Shown here in pieces: positions 37,542 through 50,543 of a DNA stretch of 64,000 bases (positions within the stretch are counted from its first letter, which is position 1; the number at the start of each line of letters is the position of its first letter). A program made the translations under genes and the position numbers. The notes under the pieces are model-generated. The model was not told where the DNA came from and made no database searches. It saw nothing but the letters and a program-made list of their open reading frames with translations. The DNA is from Antedon mediterranea (taxonomy: Eukaryota; Echinodermata; Crinoidea; Comatulida; Antedonidae): contig NC_092670.1 in the NCBI RefSeq assembly GCF_964355755.1, positions 24,477,795 through 24,541,794 on the forward strand. Reading direction: 5' to 3'.

Positions 37542-40145
37542 CTACGCGGTCACCATCATTTGTACTACCTGAGTGTATTTGATAAGTAAGGCAGGTAGCT
37601 CCCACCACACTGGAGAACAATAATATAAGCATGGCAGCACAAGTGTATTATAAAGATGGAGAGCTACACTACTAGGGGCATTAGATGTGATTAATCGTAT
37701 AATACCCCTTTCACACCAAAACTCCGGAGTGTCTCCGGAGACACCCCGGGGTTTATGACCATTCAAAACGTCGAGAAACTCCGGAGATACCCCTTTCACA
37801 CCAACCTAGCAACACCGGGGTTCATATAATAAAATTGTAAATGTCGCCCTCTAGTTTGTTTGTTTACATAGCGACGATCATTAGAATCATTTTAATTAAT
37901 AATATTTTAAATTTAATAATTACTTTCAAAAGTCTCAGAAGTAATATAATGTTTTATTGATACTACATATTATTTTCTAGACCCGCTATATATTTTGTAC
38001 AAATATTTAAAGTATTTTGAAATAAAACTAAAGCAATGAGTGATCGTGTGAGGATAACCTTTTGACCCGAAACACTCCGGAGTTTGATGTTGGTACCTTT
38101 CACACCAAAACACCGGGGTGTCCCCGCAGTTCGCTCTCCGGAGAATGTTCAGCTGTTCAACCCCGCAGTTTTAAACTCCGGAGTTGCTTGATTTTACCTT
38201 TCACACCAAACAGCGGGGCGTCAACTCCGGGGTGTCTCCGGAGTGTCTCCGGAGTTTTGCTTTTGGTGTGAAAGGGGTATAAGACCAATAAGACGGTTAC
38301 AATTTGATACTGCATCCTGAACATGATTGTCCCATGACAAGTTACTTTGTATTGAGCAGCCTAAAATGTTTAATGAATCATTACAATCTAAAAGTGTATC
38401 AGAAATGCTGTATATAGGTTTGGGATATCCTCTTCTCCAAGTAAGTCGCATAGATTTGCATTTATTGGGATTCAGTTTGAGGCAATTTTTTTTTGCCCAA
38501 GAATCAATAGACGTTAGATCTTTTTGAATATTTGGGTCTGAATCCATAGTGCTAACATTGCGAAAAATGAACACATCATCAGCGTATTGTATAATACTAG
38601 ATGTAATGTATAGATGGAGGTCATTAGCATACATGACAAAAAGCAACGGACCCAAAACAGACCCTTGCGGCACGCCTGATTTAACAGGCAACCAGTCTGA
38701 AGATTATCCTTTATATACAACATGCTGTACACGATTTGATAAAAAAGAAGTTATCCAGCTTAAGGCAGTGTCATTGATATTGAATGTCAACAATAGCTTG
38801 CGGAGAAGAATATCGTGGGATATGGTATCAAACGCACGGCTGAAATCCAAAGTAATAAGGTCAACGGCTGGCGTTTTCGAATCAAGTGCACGTAACCAGT
38901 CAGTGGTTGCTGACACCAAGGCTGTGGTACAGGATCGACCAGGAATAAAAACCGTGTTGATGACTCGCCAACAGGCTGTTACTTTGGCAGTGGTTAAGAA
39001 TTTGTTGGAAAACAAGTTTTTCCAACATCTTGCACATCACCGACGTAAGAGACACTGGACGATAATTAAGTAAGTTACTTTTGTCACCCTTTTTGAATAT
39101 AGGAACAACATTTGCACGCTTCCACAAAGTAAAAATTTTACCACATAACAGCGAATGATTAAAAAAATTTGTGATAGCCGGAATAATTACCGGACAAGCG
39201 AGTTTAAGCATCCGAACATTCACACCATTAGGACCAGAAGCTTTATTAGCTGCGAAGTTTTTGATAACAGATTCCACCTGAAAACGTGAAACATGAAAAC
39301 CGGCAAGAGATGGAATGTCCAAAGTTGGTGAAGTGAGACTCACATAATTAGGGGAGTCACTAAAAGAACTCACAAACAACTTGTTAAACTCGTTGGCGAT
39401 TTGAGTAGGGTGTCTTATGGTATTGCCTTTAACCACAAAGGAGTCAATGAGTTGAGATGACTTTCGCTTGCTTTTTATAAAAGACCAAAATGACTTCCGG
39501 TTATCTTTCTTTCTAAACAGATTGGTAATGAAGTCACTGTATGCTTTCTTAGACGCGTTGCGTACTTTATTTCGTATACATTTGTATTTATTCCAAGCCA
39601 AAGTACTGCTTAATCTACGAGCTTTTTTAAACAGAGCCCGTTTCTCAAGAATAAGTCTATAAACCACAGGCAATATCCAGGGTTTGGCTTTTTTACGGGA
39701 GCGACGAACTGGAATACTATCATTGACACAAGCTAGAAGGAAATCCGAAAACTGATCCCATGCCGGCCACATTGATGTCAGTGAAATCAATTAACTCCCA
39801 TGGAGTCAACGAAATTAGGCTCTGATAATGTTCAACGTCTGCTTTATGATACTGATAATTTCACGGACCACGTTGGGAAGTTTTCCAGGAGATCCGCGAA
39901 TTCTAAACGTTACCATGTGATGGTCAGAATTGGCAAGACCTGCATCAATTTTTACTTCACACAATCGATCCGGACGGGAAGTAAATATAAGATCAATTAT
40001 TGTATTAGAACTAAAATCATTCGATGATCGAGTTACGTCAAAAACTAGCTGATCAATACACATAGCATCTGCTAAAGACTTTAGGTTAGTTTTTAAGTTC
40101 TGTAATAGGATTTAGGTTTGTCTAAATGATCTAAAAGAGGATGTT
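37542..40145 (-). pseudogene. Jockey-like LINE (endonuclease end plus RT), interrupted by a MITE
   Basis: In minus-strand order: 40063-39815 holds the end of an APE endonuclease (NTIIDLIFTSRPDRL, then GLANSDHHMVTFRI). 39790-38900 holds the linker and RT N-terminus (NKASGPNGVNVRMLKL, RPVSLTSVMCKMLEK). 39015-38704 holds DLITLDFSRAFDTISH, the first catalytic aspartate. 38691-38283 holds SGVPQGSVLGPLLFVMYAND and an intact YADD box (IQYADDVFIF). 37699-37542 continues LYNTLVLPCLYYCSPVWWEL. Frameshifts lie near 39800, 39000 and 38700. The 3' end stops early and the 5' end is truncated near 40145, so the copy is dead. Confidence 0.85.
37703..38279. mobile_element. PIF/Harbinger-like MITE inserted in the LINE (577 bp)
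   Basis: The ends are inverted: TACCCCTTTCACACC at the left, GGTGTGAAAGGGGTA at the right, followed inwards by CTCCGGAG blocks. TAA flanks both sides (37700-37702 and 38280-38282), the 3-bp target duplication typical of PIF/Harbinger. Removing the element and one TAA restores the LINE frame (GLI then RLI). CCTTTCACACCAA-like words recur inside, near 37792, 38096 and 38200. There is no transposase. Confidence 0.85.
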
Positions 40146-42240
40146 AGAAAGAAATCAGAGCGTCGTCAACACCTCGCTACTCCTGACCTTTTTTAAAAAT
40201 CAGATAATACTAATACGTACATTACATATAGTTACCAATCTGAGAGATTTGAAGACGGATTGTATTTTGCGTTTAATGCGAACGTCAACTGTTTTATACT
40301 TTTAAAATATACCGATTAATTCGAATGCATTTTTCTCTCAAATAGTGATAAAAACTGATCACGCATATACTTCTGCTAAATGTGTGACAAATACATACAT
40401 GTGTTCAAAATGCGTGTTTCATTAAAAATCACTTTAAATTGCGAGACCGTCCCGCACGATGCGAGACGCTTGGTAACTGCATTAATTTGTTTTTAAATAA
40501 TACTTTTTATTTCAACTTCATTTTACATTGAATATACCACTTTTCTTCATTGTTAAACATTACTATTAAAAATGTTCTACATGAAGTATACTCTCCGTGA
40601 CAAACACATGCATCTGTATGCATAATTTAATTATCCCATAGCGTTGGTTTTGGGTAAATTGAATCACCAGATGATTATCAATGTATATTGTTTACTTCAC
40701 TAACAAGTTCAATGTATTCTATTCCTTTAAAGTTTATTAGTCGCGTGGAAGCGACTCTATAGTTCACTATGTCGGTCAGTCGGTCTGTCGGTCTGTCGGT
40801 CTGTCTGTCGGTCCGGTATCACTATGCGTTTTATCGCTTTCTGACCTTATCTTGATATCAGTTTAATCTAGCTAAGTCAATTTTTCACAGTATATTCCTT
40901 ATGGCCAGGAATCGATGTGGTTATGTTTTCAAGGTGCGCAATAAAAAATTACGCGGTCTACGCACGATTTAACGAAATCACGTTTGTAATCATATCTTCA
41001 CAACCATGAATCACAATTAAATAAAATTTGGTACTCATAAATTTCAGGGCATAAATCATCATATGGCAATATAATTACGTGCGTAGTGCATGTAACGCAT
41101 GCGTACGCGCGCTTAAAATTTTCAAAATTTATTTTCGATGAAATAAGAGTACGTTTCAGTCAATTTTAAGCGTTTACAAAATTTCCATGAGTGCGCAGAT
41201 TTTTGCGCGCGCACTGCACGTTAAAATGTTATTGCGCACTCTTTTTGCCCGATTTCTGTTTTCTTGACTTACTTTTCAACTCGAAATTACGTTATACGAG
41301 CACGTCAAAAGTGACAGGCTACGCACGTGTAAATTAAAAAAATATAACTGTTTTTAAACATTTCAACATTTTTAAACATGTTCAGTAATTTTGGTCAGTT
41401 GGTAGGTTGGTCGGTCGGTTGGTAAACACTAAGCACGCAACTGCAGCCATCTATATGGCCTTGTTAATTGCCCATTGAGATATTTCAGCGCGTCTGATTG
41501 GCTACATCCTTCAACACATGCTATCTATATATACATTTACGTGAGTGAAGAATTCGGTAAATCGTTGGTTGGTTCGTACTTTCGGTACTGATTTTAACCA
41601 CCTGATGTAACCCTGTTTACTAATTAAATTGAGTTAGATAATTAGTTATTGACGTAAAACGAATTTAGGTTCAATGAGTTGCCCCAAATAGTGGTGTTTC
41701 CCTATCGTGGTATACACTGTCTAATGGATGTCCATCTTGAAAAATACCCGCACACTATAATACGAGGATGCTTCGCATTTACCTATCCTTCTACGATAAT
41801 TGTTTTAATAGCTGAAAACCGGCGACCTAGATGGTTATAGTTATATAAAATAATAGTAGCTTCGAAAGTCACTTTGTTTTGTTTACTTCTGACATAAATT
41901 GTATATTACGCGTCGACAACCAGTCAGTACATTTCAAATTTACTTTATTATGTTTTAATTCAACATTTTCCTTGCTAAATTTCATGTAGAATTGCATTTT
42001 GTGTTTTGTTTATTTTGCATACCGTAACGTAGCTGGATTGAAAGGAGTTGCATGGGACGGAGGACAAAGTTTGTGTGTCATGGCAAGGCGAGCTCAGGGT
42101 CCTGTTAGATTGCCTTGGTCGTATACAACTCCTCTTTGATTCTTTCTTACGTCTCTATCACGATGCATCAATTTCAGAGAAATATGCAAAAGAAGAGTTT
42201 GAATATACCTTTCATTAACATGAATGATGAATGATTGTAA
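40146..42240. other. Gene-free stretch with (GTCG)-rich microsatellites
   Basis: A GTCGGTCT-type microsatellite lies at about 40770-40815 and a related GGTCGGTCGGTTGGT run at about 41395-41423. The interval 40735-41460 may be a single dispersed element bounded by them. No coding content is seen. Confidence 0.5.
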
Positions 42241-42264
42241 TAACAACCTTTGCTCACCGTAATA

Positions 42265-42270
42265 TTTATT
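42265..42270 (-). terminator. Polyadenylation signal of chitinase 1
   Basis: AATAAA on the minus strand, about 110 bp past the stop codon of the chitinase gene. Confidence 0.6.
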
Positions 42271-42379
42271 TCATATATTCTTGAAAATTATATTAAATTT
42301 TCTATCAGACAAAAGCATTCAACTTATCAAACAACAGCAACATTGTTGGTAATTATGCCTTAAAATTCATATTTCCATT

Positions 42380-42567
42380 TTAGGAACAACCTGGAACGTT
42401 GTATGCATGATCACACACACCAATGTTAGGATTGAACACAGTACCCGGTGCACAAGGTCTGTGCCACATCCTACCACCATTACATTCATAATAGTATGAA
42501 CAATCGTGTGAATCGGCGAATAAACCGTCTTGTTCACATTTGAAAGAATCACCATCCCCTCCACCAT
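42380..42567 (-). CDS. CBM14 (peritrophin-A) exon of chitinase 1
   Basis: Last coding exon. It encodes [19 protein letters not shown] and a second half with CAPGT and VPGCS, ending in TAA. Six cysteines in peritrophin-A spacing (FKC, HDC, YEC, RPC, GVC, PGC) should form three disulphides and bind chitin. Confidence 0.9.
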
Positions 42568-45500
42568 CTAGAAAACGAAATCAACATTAACCAATCAATA
42601 TTAGGGAACTGAGACATCAGCTGGTTTCAGGGTGTTTAATCGTTGTGAGTGGCCTCATCACCCAATATTCCAAGGCCAATACAATGTAAGATTAATCTAT
42701 TGCCTTTAATATGTTTTCATTCATTTTTAAATGAATTTAATAATTTGTTTTCTCTGATTTTTTTTTATGTTTATGCGGCACTTTTTCGTTTCATTTATCT
42801 GACTTTATTTTAACAGGAATTTTGTTTTTTTCCCAATTATTTATAATTTAATTTCTACTTGACTCTTACGACTTCATTAACATTTTCTGTTTTCTTGAAC
42901 TGTTTTCTTTATATTTACAAATTCGTCACTCATTACTTTTAGTGGTTGGTGGAGCTGGTTCCTGTGTCACTATTGGTTCCTGTGTCACTATTGGTTCCTG
43001 CTGTGTCAATATTGGTTCCTGTGTCACTATTGGTTCCTGTGTTACTATTGGTTTTTGTGTCATCGCAACCGGTTTCTTTGTGGTTGATATTGGTGGCGAT
43101 CCGTCATCCAATGCTTGTTTAATCTGGTTGATAAGAGGATATTTGCCAGATTCACACAATGAGCCACCAAAGTCATCAAGATCCAATGTCCATACGATCA
43201 CCCCTCCGAATCCACTGGCCTTCAGCCAGTTCAACTAACAACATCAAAACAATTTCTAATTAGAGCTATAATGAAGTCTCTTATTAAGCACTTTATTTTA
43301 TTTTCATGATAGTGGACCCACTGCAAAATATTAACCAATCAGAACGCATATAGATTAAATCATAGGTTACGTCATGGCTCCGGTTGGTTTTTCATATAAT
43401 GTGTACCATGAATGCAATGTTTTGGTTAAATGCTGGTTCATCGTGAGAATTCCAAGAATGTATTCACCTTTTGTAATATCCAGAGCCCAAGTAACTTCGA
43501 AAAAAATTTATTAATTTCCATACAATAAATGGTTAATTTCTTGAAAATACAGGTGGCTAACACGGTGAGAGGTAAAGAAAAACATATTTGCATTGTGTTT
43601 AAGTTCGAAGAAAATTCAATACTGTCGTCAAACATATAAAAAAATCATAAGCAACAACGGAATAAATTACGAAAAACAACCTTTTTATTTTAATTTTCTC
43701 AAAAGAATGTTATATCTTTTTTCGGAGTAAAGTGTTCATGCATTTTGTTTGTGCTGCTGATATATTTTATGGAAATGCTATATTTATCCGAATGTGCTAC
43801 TCGAAAAGAGGAGGGTAACACTGTCTCTTAGCCATCGGGATTTAGTTCCCTTTTGTGTTCTAGCCACTTACTTTGTGGTTGTTTGTTTATTTTTGTTTTT
43901 TATGTTTTTGGCAATAAAGAATAAGAATAAGAATTTAAGATTCATTGAGTTCCAAGTTTAAGCCTAGAAAGACGAACAAATGTTCTTGTGTTCCTCTATA
44001 GTGTAATGGTGTAATTTTTTATTTGTATAATATTTCTAATACCGTACTTGTCTAATCTTACTTTCTTAAATTGAAGTATGGTTAATTTATATTTAATACA
44101 ATCATAATTAGTAATCATTTTGTTCTGGTGAAGCCAGGTTTAAAGCTCTATTGAGCTTATTTGTTCTGTTTTTTCCCGGCTTTGCATATTTTATTTAAAA
44201 CTTTGAATTAATCTGTAACAACGTGTGTGATGCATTGTGAAATAAAACGAATAAAGATGATTCATAAAGATTGTGTAGATTATAAACATGCTGTTTAAGA
44301 ATAGATTTTGAAGTATGGATGTAGTTAATAATTAGGTCTACTATAAATTAACTAACAAAGTACCTTTATCTTGAAGCTATAAGAGTTATCATAGCCGACC
44401 CATTGGTTGCCTTTGTATATGTACGGGGCTTGAATATAATTGTCAAAAACGGTTGTTCCTCCTTCTTTGTCAATACGACAAACCTATTTAAATGGTAAAG
44501 ATGTTCATTAATTAGCAATGGAGTTGAAATAATATGTTAAAAGTATATTTCTTTTGTTGAGTTTCACCCAGTTAACAAAAGTAAATACAGTACATTCATA
44601 TTATTCAATGCAACTATTATTATGTTTCACCCATAACAACAAATAACTAGTAAAATTCAAAGTGCTCATACCAGTATAAACTCTCTTATTTCTCCAACTT
44701 CATAATTATGGGAGTCTAATTAATGCAGTTTCTTAAAATGATCTATTGAGATATTAAAATACTGTATATCTTATCAACGTAAATCAATTAAAATAAATAA
44801 ATGTTTAATCATTTATTTTATTAAATACAAATGTTGTATGCCCATGCCAACGATAATTTATATAGTGTAATTGAAAGCTATCGGAAAAAATAAAATGCAT
44901 GTGTATTACCTCATAATACGAGATGAAACCATTCTCCTTGGTGTAAATCCCGGCATTGCCTGCACCACTAACCGGAGCGCCAATTCCATTTACAGATGAG
45001 CTCAGTGTAAAAGACCGGCCGTACGTTGCAAACCCAATCATAAGTTTGTCTTTTGGGCATCCTCCATCCACCCATTTTTTAGCTGCCCAACTCTTATGAT
45101 TAAGAAATAAACACAATAATCTAGGAAGGTTTAAATTGAAGCCATTACAATAAAGTTAAGTAAGAGTAGTTACATTGTTGTTGTTGATGATGAACATATC
45201 ATCTTTTTCAAGCCGCGGTTTAAAGCTTGGTTCCCACTAGCGACGCAACCTACGCAACGTAACAAAGTGCCCTTCCGATAATTGTGTTTGCCCCCGCCTG
45301 CGTAAATTAAACCTGCGACTTTGCAGCACTGTTGCATCGTCGTTTCCCACTTGTGATTACGCAATACAGCACCTTGCGTCGATACGTCGCTTTTAAGCTT
45401 GGTTCCCACTAGCGACGCAACGTAGCGAAACCAACGCAACGTAAGAAAACGCACTTCCAATAATTGTGTTTGCCCCCACCAGCGTAAAATCAAACCTGCG

Positions 45501-48500
45501 ATGTTCTAGTGGGAACAACGCTTAAAAGGCCAATTTACACAGACGAGCGGGTAACGGTAAGCGGTAATAAGCGAAAACCCGCGTGGCTTTTCCCATTTAT
45601 ACAGCGCGCGGAGTTCGCAAAAGTAGGTGCGTGTAGGCCTCGAGGCTAATGCATGAATAAGTCACTGCTGGCCTGGATGTGACTGACTGTCGGTAGGCCT
45701 AGCACACACAGACCTAAGTTTTAGAAGGACTTTTTGCCTAATAACGTACTAAAATATATATTTTCTTTTCACTATCCTTATACGAACAATTAGTCACGTC
45801 GTAGGTGTTTGTATTTCTGAATAAAAAGAAGTTGCAAAACCCAAAGCACGTCTGGTAGAAGAGAGTCTATATGATATATGCAGATGATATATGTTTTCGT
45901 TTTGGCTGTCAGTTTATCATTGTCAAAACAATCCATTCTCTATGGTAAATTTTTTTAGCGAATACTGATTGTTAAACAAAAATAATTAAATTATTAAATA
46001 GAATATCAATACAAAAAAAAGCATGATTTAAAGAATAAAGAGCAGTAATTAAAAGTATTACGTCAAAAAATCAAGCGCCGTTTTTTGTAAGAAATATTTC
46101 TTGTTACAATTGCTTTGCGCGTAATGAACAATAATGAACTTACTATTGTAAGTTTTTCGTCATCACTGTTCGCGCCTTCAGGTGCTTTGAGGGCGCTGTG
46201 GTGACCAGTTACGGTTTCCCAAGAGCCATGAAGATCGTAAGACATCAAACCAATCCAATCCAACTCCCTAAAGTAATTCAAAGTACAATGATATCAGCAT
46301 TTCTATTGTATGTTGATGGCAACTTGTATTTCGAACTCAATTCCAAATAACCCGTTTACCTTGACAATAATTTTCAAATGAAAACGGAACACCAAAAGCC
46401 TCCACTGATTATTCACAAACAGAAAAAAATATATTTTCAGTAAAAAGAAAACATTCTAATGTTTTAATAAAGAATGAAACGTAATCCATTATGGCATCAC
46501 GTTGTCAAAAAGTGATACAATGTAACACTTATATATCATAAGAAAAACATATTTAAAGACTCCCCATATGCTACCGTACTACTGTATCACTGCGCACCAT
46601 TCAACCCTCACAATCATACTAAATTTCAAACAGATTAATCCTAAATTCACCCATTAATTAATACTAAATCAAATGAGATTATTAGTAGACCAACTAATTA
46701 TAAGTGAATAGTTGTTATACAATTTTTCCAACGGTGGTTGTTATATTATATTTTATTATATTATTATCATATTATTTTTTCAAATTTTGTCTAGGCCTAC
46801 CGTGGTATTAGTTTTATTTTATTTATTATTTTTAATTATTTGTTTATTAATTTATTTTTATTTTATTGTAAAGGCAATCCCTCCACAAGATTCTAATTTT
46901 TGGGGGGGATCCTGCCTTCGTCCATTTTTCTAAATTATCTCTTGCCATTATTGTTTTTGTTACTTTTTGTCTTTTGGACGTAAATACATGTTTTTTTAAC
47001 TGAATTGAATACATCATGGACGAAAAAAATAAATAAATCATTTCCTCCATGGCATAAGATACGATAAGATAATAAGATTTATAGAGCGCACATATCCACA
47101 AAGTGCTCATGAACTTACTTTGCTATTTTGGCGATTTCATATCCACCATCAATATTTAATTCTCCAGCAGCTACAGCAGCTGACAGTAGCAGTGTGGTAT
47201 TACCAGTGTCTGCAGCCTCCTTGTCATACGCAGCACGGAGTTCCTATCAAAATAGTACAATCGATTGATTCATTTACTGTATTCATAATTCATATTTAAT
47301 ATACCGATCAATCATGAACCGGTAGATTGGCAGATCGATGTTAGTAATCAATTATAAGTTTACCAATACATTGAGATTATGGTTGTTGGAAAATTAATAA
47401 TATTTAGTTTATATTTATTTATTAATGTATTTATAATTATACATTATACTAACCCAACAAACGTTCTAATATGAATTTTAAAATCACTTTGAATTCTTTC
47501 CATAATAATTATTGATAATAATATTAATAATAATAATAATAACACTACTAATAACAATAATAATAATAAAAATAATAAGTCATCTTACCTGAACCAAAAG
47601 TGTGAAACGTTGTTTATCCTCTGGAGGGCTCCCTCTAGCACCTGGATATTCCCAATCCAAATCCAATCCATCAAAATCACGATCTCTTAAGAATGTAATC
47701 GAGTGAGAGATAAACTTCGCTCGATTAGCCTCCGTTGCCACCATCTTCGTGAAGTCAGCAGATCCCATGTTCCAGCCGCCGACAGCGAGTGCAACTTTCA
47801 GGTCTGGGTTTTCTTGTTTTAAGCTAGTTACCTAATTAAAATAAAGAATAGATTATTATTCGTATTTTTCCAGTTAGTTACCTGTCAATCGAATAATAGG
47901 AAAAAACCGAAATAATAATAACAATGTTAATATAATAAAATAGAAGATTGATCAGATATCATATTATATATCAGATATAAGCCCTATCTGAAGAGGTTTT
48001 TTAGCCGGATGAAGGCGACTAAATTTTGCTAAAGCCGTTAACATTACCGTATAGATTTACAGGTTTTAATTTATTATACCAGGTGTACACTAAAAGACGG
48101 AAAATACGGTGGTGCGAACACATTAATTCATTTATGTATTATCTTACGGACGGTATAATTAGTAATTTTCTAATATCTTATCTCTAATCTCTACATAGAG
48201 CCCAGTACCAGTAGTAGACATTGAAATGCATGTACATCTGGATATTATGATCATTGTTTATCAAAAAACAGGGAAATTGCATCTAAACTTTCGTGATTAT
48301 TAGAAGAGTATGTCTTATAAGGCTTACCTGATCATACATACCAACTGACCATTCCGTAGATTCATCATTCCATTCAAATGGTGCTAATAATCCGTTTTCC
48401 ATTTTGGCAAAGGAGTAAACTATGTGGGTGCAAAGGGAGGGGTCAATATTAGCGGGTGTGTACTTGGCAACATCCGATCGATACTGAGCCCAATTTGTGT

Positions 48501-48893
48501 AGTAACATATACGTTTGTAGCCTTCACTAAATTCTAGATTATAATAAAAGAAAATATTTTATTCAGAATGAGGATATTCACCTCTTACTAAGATTAGACG
48601 CAACGCAAGGACCTAGACGCAACGTAAGCGAATGCATGACAAGCGACAATACATCTCTTGTGATTGGTAAACAATCATTTACGTTTGCGCATCTAGTGAT
48701 CATTACTGATAGCGGCTATTCTAAAAATAAACATTTATTTTCTCATGACACCCTCATCCTCACCACGCAACTCAGTTTATTTGCCCACCAGTACAAATAG
48801 CCTTCATGGTTTGGTTATAAATTAACATTGTGATATAAAACACAACATACCTACAATGCCGAAGAAGAGAGCTGCAACCAAGATCAACTTCAT
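42380..48893 (-). CDS. Secreted GH18 chitinase with C-terminal CBM14 (chitinase 1, complete)
   Basis: Nine coding exons: 48893-48851, 48533-48328, 47831-47589, 47243-47119, 46267-46144, 45092-44910, 44483-44364, 43234-42937 and 42567-42380. All phases agree; 1530 nt encode 509 aa. It starts with a signal peptide ([14 protein letters not shown]). The GH18 barrel (about residues 22-390) begins [10 protein letters not shown] and has VALAVGGWN. The catalytic motif is DGLDLDWE at 137-144, with Glu144 as the expected acid. Substrate-site motifs MSYDLHGSW and [11 protein letters not shown] and a final WTLDLDDF follow. A linker of about 45 residues repeats TQEP and is rich in Thr/Pro. The CBM14 (peritrophin-A) domain at about 449-509 has six cysteines. 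The protein should hydrolyse chitin outside the cell, in digestion, immunity or tissue remodelling. Its paralogue lies directly upstream, on the same strand at higher coordinates. Confidence 0.93.
45395..45523. mobile_element. Short TTAA-flanked MITE in chitinase 1 intron
   Basis: The left end AAGCTTGGTTCCCACTAG and the inverted right end AAGCGTTGTTCCCACTAG agree at 16 of 18 bases, and both abut TTAA. A second, partial copy begins at 45223 in the same orientation. The interior is rich in GCGACGCAACGT-like words. TTAA borders suggest a piggyBac-type origin, but no transposase is present. Confidence 0.55.
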
Positions 48894-49098
48894 CTCTATC
48901 TATAAAAACGAAAATACTAATCCACCACATTATATAGCAGGGTAGAATGTTGTAATCTCACTATTCCTTGATTTATTCATTCACATTTATTCAGCAATAT
49001 ATATTTACATTATATAAAATGTAGTCGTAAGACCCTTTGAAAAAAAGAAATATCACTAAGAAAATCATGAAATAAAGTTGAGGAAGAAAACAAAAAGT

Positions 49099-49210
49099 AT
49101 AAAAGTAAATAATATATCGAGATAGCAAAAACAAAAATGATAAAAGTAAATAATATATCGAGATAGCAAAAACAAAAATGATAAAAGTAAATAATATATC
49201 AAGATAGCAA
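49099..49210. repeat. Three tandem 41-bp repeats in 5' intron of chitinase 1
   Basis: AAAAGTAAATAATATATCGA units begin at 49101, 49142 and 49183, each followed by GATAGCAAAAACAAAAATG; the last is truncated. They lie in the intron between the noncoding first exon and the ATG exon. Confidence 0.85.
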
Positions 49211-49273
49211 AAACATATGGTGGCGATACAATCTACCCCCAGTTAGAAACTATTTACAGAAATAGAGACTTAC

Positions 49274-49305
49274 CTCGATTATATTTAATATCAAAGTTGA
49301 AATTG
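49274..49305 (-). other. 5' noncoding exon of chitinase 1
   Basis: The sequence before a GAG/GTAAGT donor at 49274-49273 has the position and splice signal of a noncoding first exon. It joins an acceptor about 6 bp before the ATG exon (TTTTTATAG). The exact start is inferred from the TATA box to be near 49300. Confidence 0.5.
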
Positions 49306-49327
49306 ATTGCTCTAGTTGTTCTTGAAT

Positions 49328-49337
49328 CTTTATATAG
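49328..49337 (-). promoter_or_regulatory. TATA box of chitinase 1
   Basis: CTATATAAAG on the minus strand, about 30 bp before the inferred transcription start and upstream of the noncoding exon. A similar box stands before the paralogue. Confidence 0.65.
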
Positions 49338-49339
49338 TC

Positions 49340-50530
49340 TCTGGATACTGTTATCTCCACGAGACATCGACATCAATGTTGGCTATCCCTTCCTGATTTT
49401 GTGGAAAACCAACACACCTTCTAAAGGATAGTCAGTTCAATTCTGATGTGTTCGCCTTTAGAGACTGGTCGATATGTTATAGCACCATGGCCTGCCTTAT
49501 TTTCTGTGGTCAAATAAATCTTGGAATTGTGCGTATAAACATGGGTGCAGAATGTCTTTTAACCTCTACAATATTGTTACTTTATGCAAGGACGACGTAC
49601 GCACAATGCAAATAATTTGACCAATCACAATCTACAATTCGAATGATCCTTCTCTTAGGATTGGTCAAATTGTCTTGGCATTTTATCCTTGCTTCCAACC
49701 AACTGGAAACCACGCTTCAACGTAATAACAATGTCTAGAGAAAACCACTGTTTTACTATGGCTCGGATCGTTTCAAAATAATAAAATAAGAAATGAGTCA
49801 AAATTATCATTATAATATTATTCATTATTATATTATTATTATTTGTTGTTAAATCATCATCGAATTAGAAAGCGTACTATCGAATAGAAGCGCGGTTTGT
49901 TTGGTTTATAAGAGCATTCCAATTGGCCATCATTCGTAATACAATAGTAAAAAGTAAGGGATGATTATGTTATTTTCTTTGTTTGTAGTTTAAGTGAACG
50001 CACCTTTATTTATAGGTGTGCCGCTGTTATAAAAGCGTATGTTCAATAAAATAACATATATTTATATACATTTAAATTCACCTCGTTCAGAGTTCTTTAC
50101 GCTCAAGTAGAGGCACATACTTTAATTGTTTAAAATGTATCGTTATCACTTTTTATACAGTTTTGTCTTAACATGGCGCATGCAAAAATCAGTGTGTTTT
50201 GTAGTTAGTTACTTTCTCGTACCGGTATAATATTGAATATGTTGTATCGAAATGTTCTTGTCAACCAACACCGTACAATGTTCGGCGTCTCTTTGTTTCC
50301 CTTTATCCTGCCATCTTTCAGATAAATCATTTAATATCCAGATATTTTGCTTTTTATTGGTTCCCATAAACTTTCAGATGAAAGTTTTTCCAATATTTTA
50401 ATTAACCAGTATTGGAATTAAATGAACTTTAATGAATATACAATAATACATTTATTGTTCAAATAAGATTTATTTTTTTATCACATTGAAATCAGCAAAA
50501 CTCTCAAAAAAGTAACAATTGGAAAAATGA
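49340..50530. other. Intergenic spacer between chitinase paralogues
   Basis: No gene is recognised. Contains short element-like pieces (ACCAATCA-rich near 49620-49680). Confidence 0.5.
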
Positions 50531-50537
50531 TAATCTT

Positions 50538-50543
50538 TTTATT
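50538..50543 (-). terminator. Polyadenylation signal of chitinase 2
   Basis: AATAAA on the minus strand about 40 bp past the stop codon. Confidence 0.6.

Noticed and set aside
38549-39073. 174-codon plus-strand frame
   Set aside because: Antisense of the LINE reverse transcriptase on the minus strand.
42942-43238. Plus-strand frame with repeated TIGSCV
   Set aside because: Antisense of the TQEP linker exon of chitinase 1.
45170-45493. 107-codon minus-strand frame
   Set aside because: Lies inside MITE-like sequence in a chitinase intron and matches no family.
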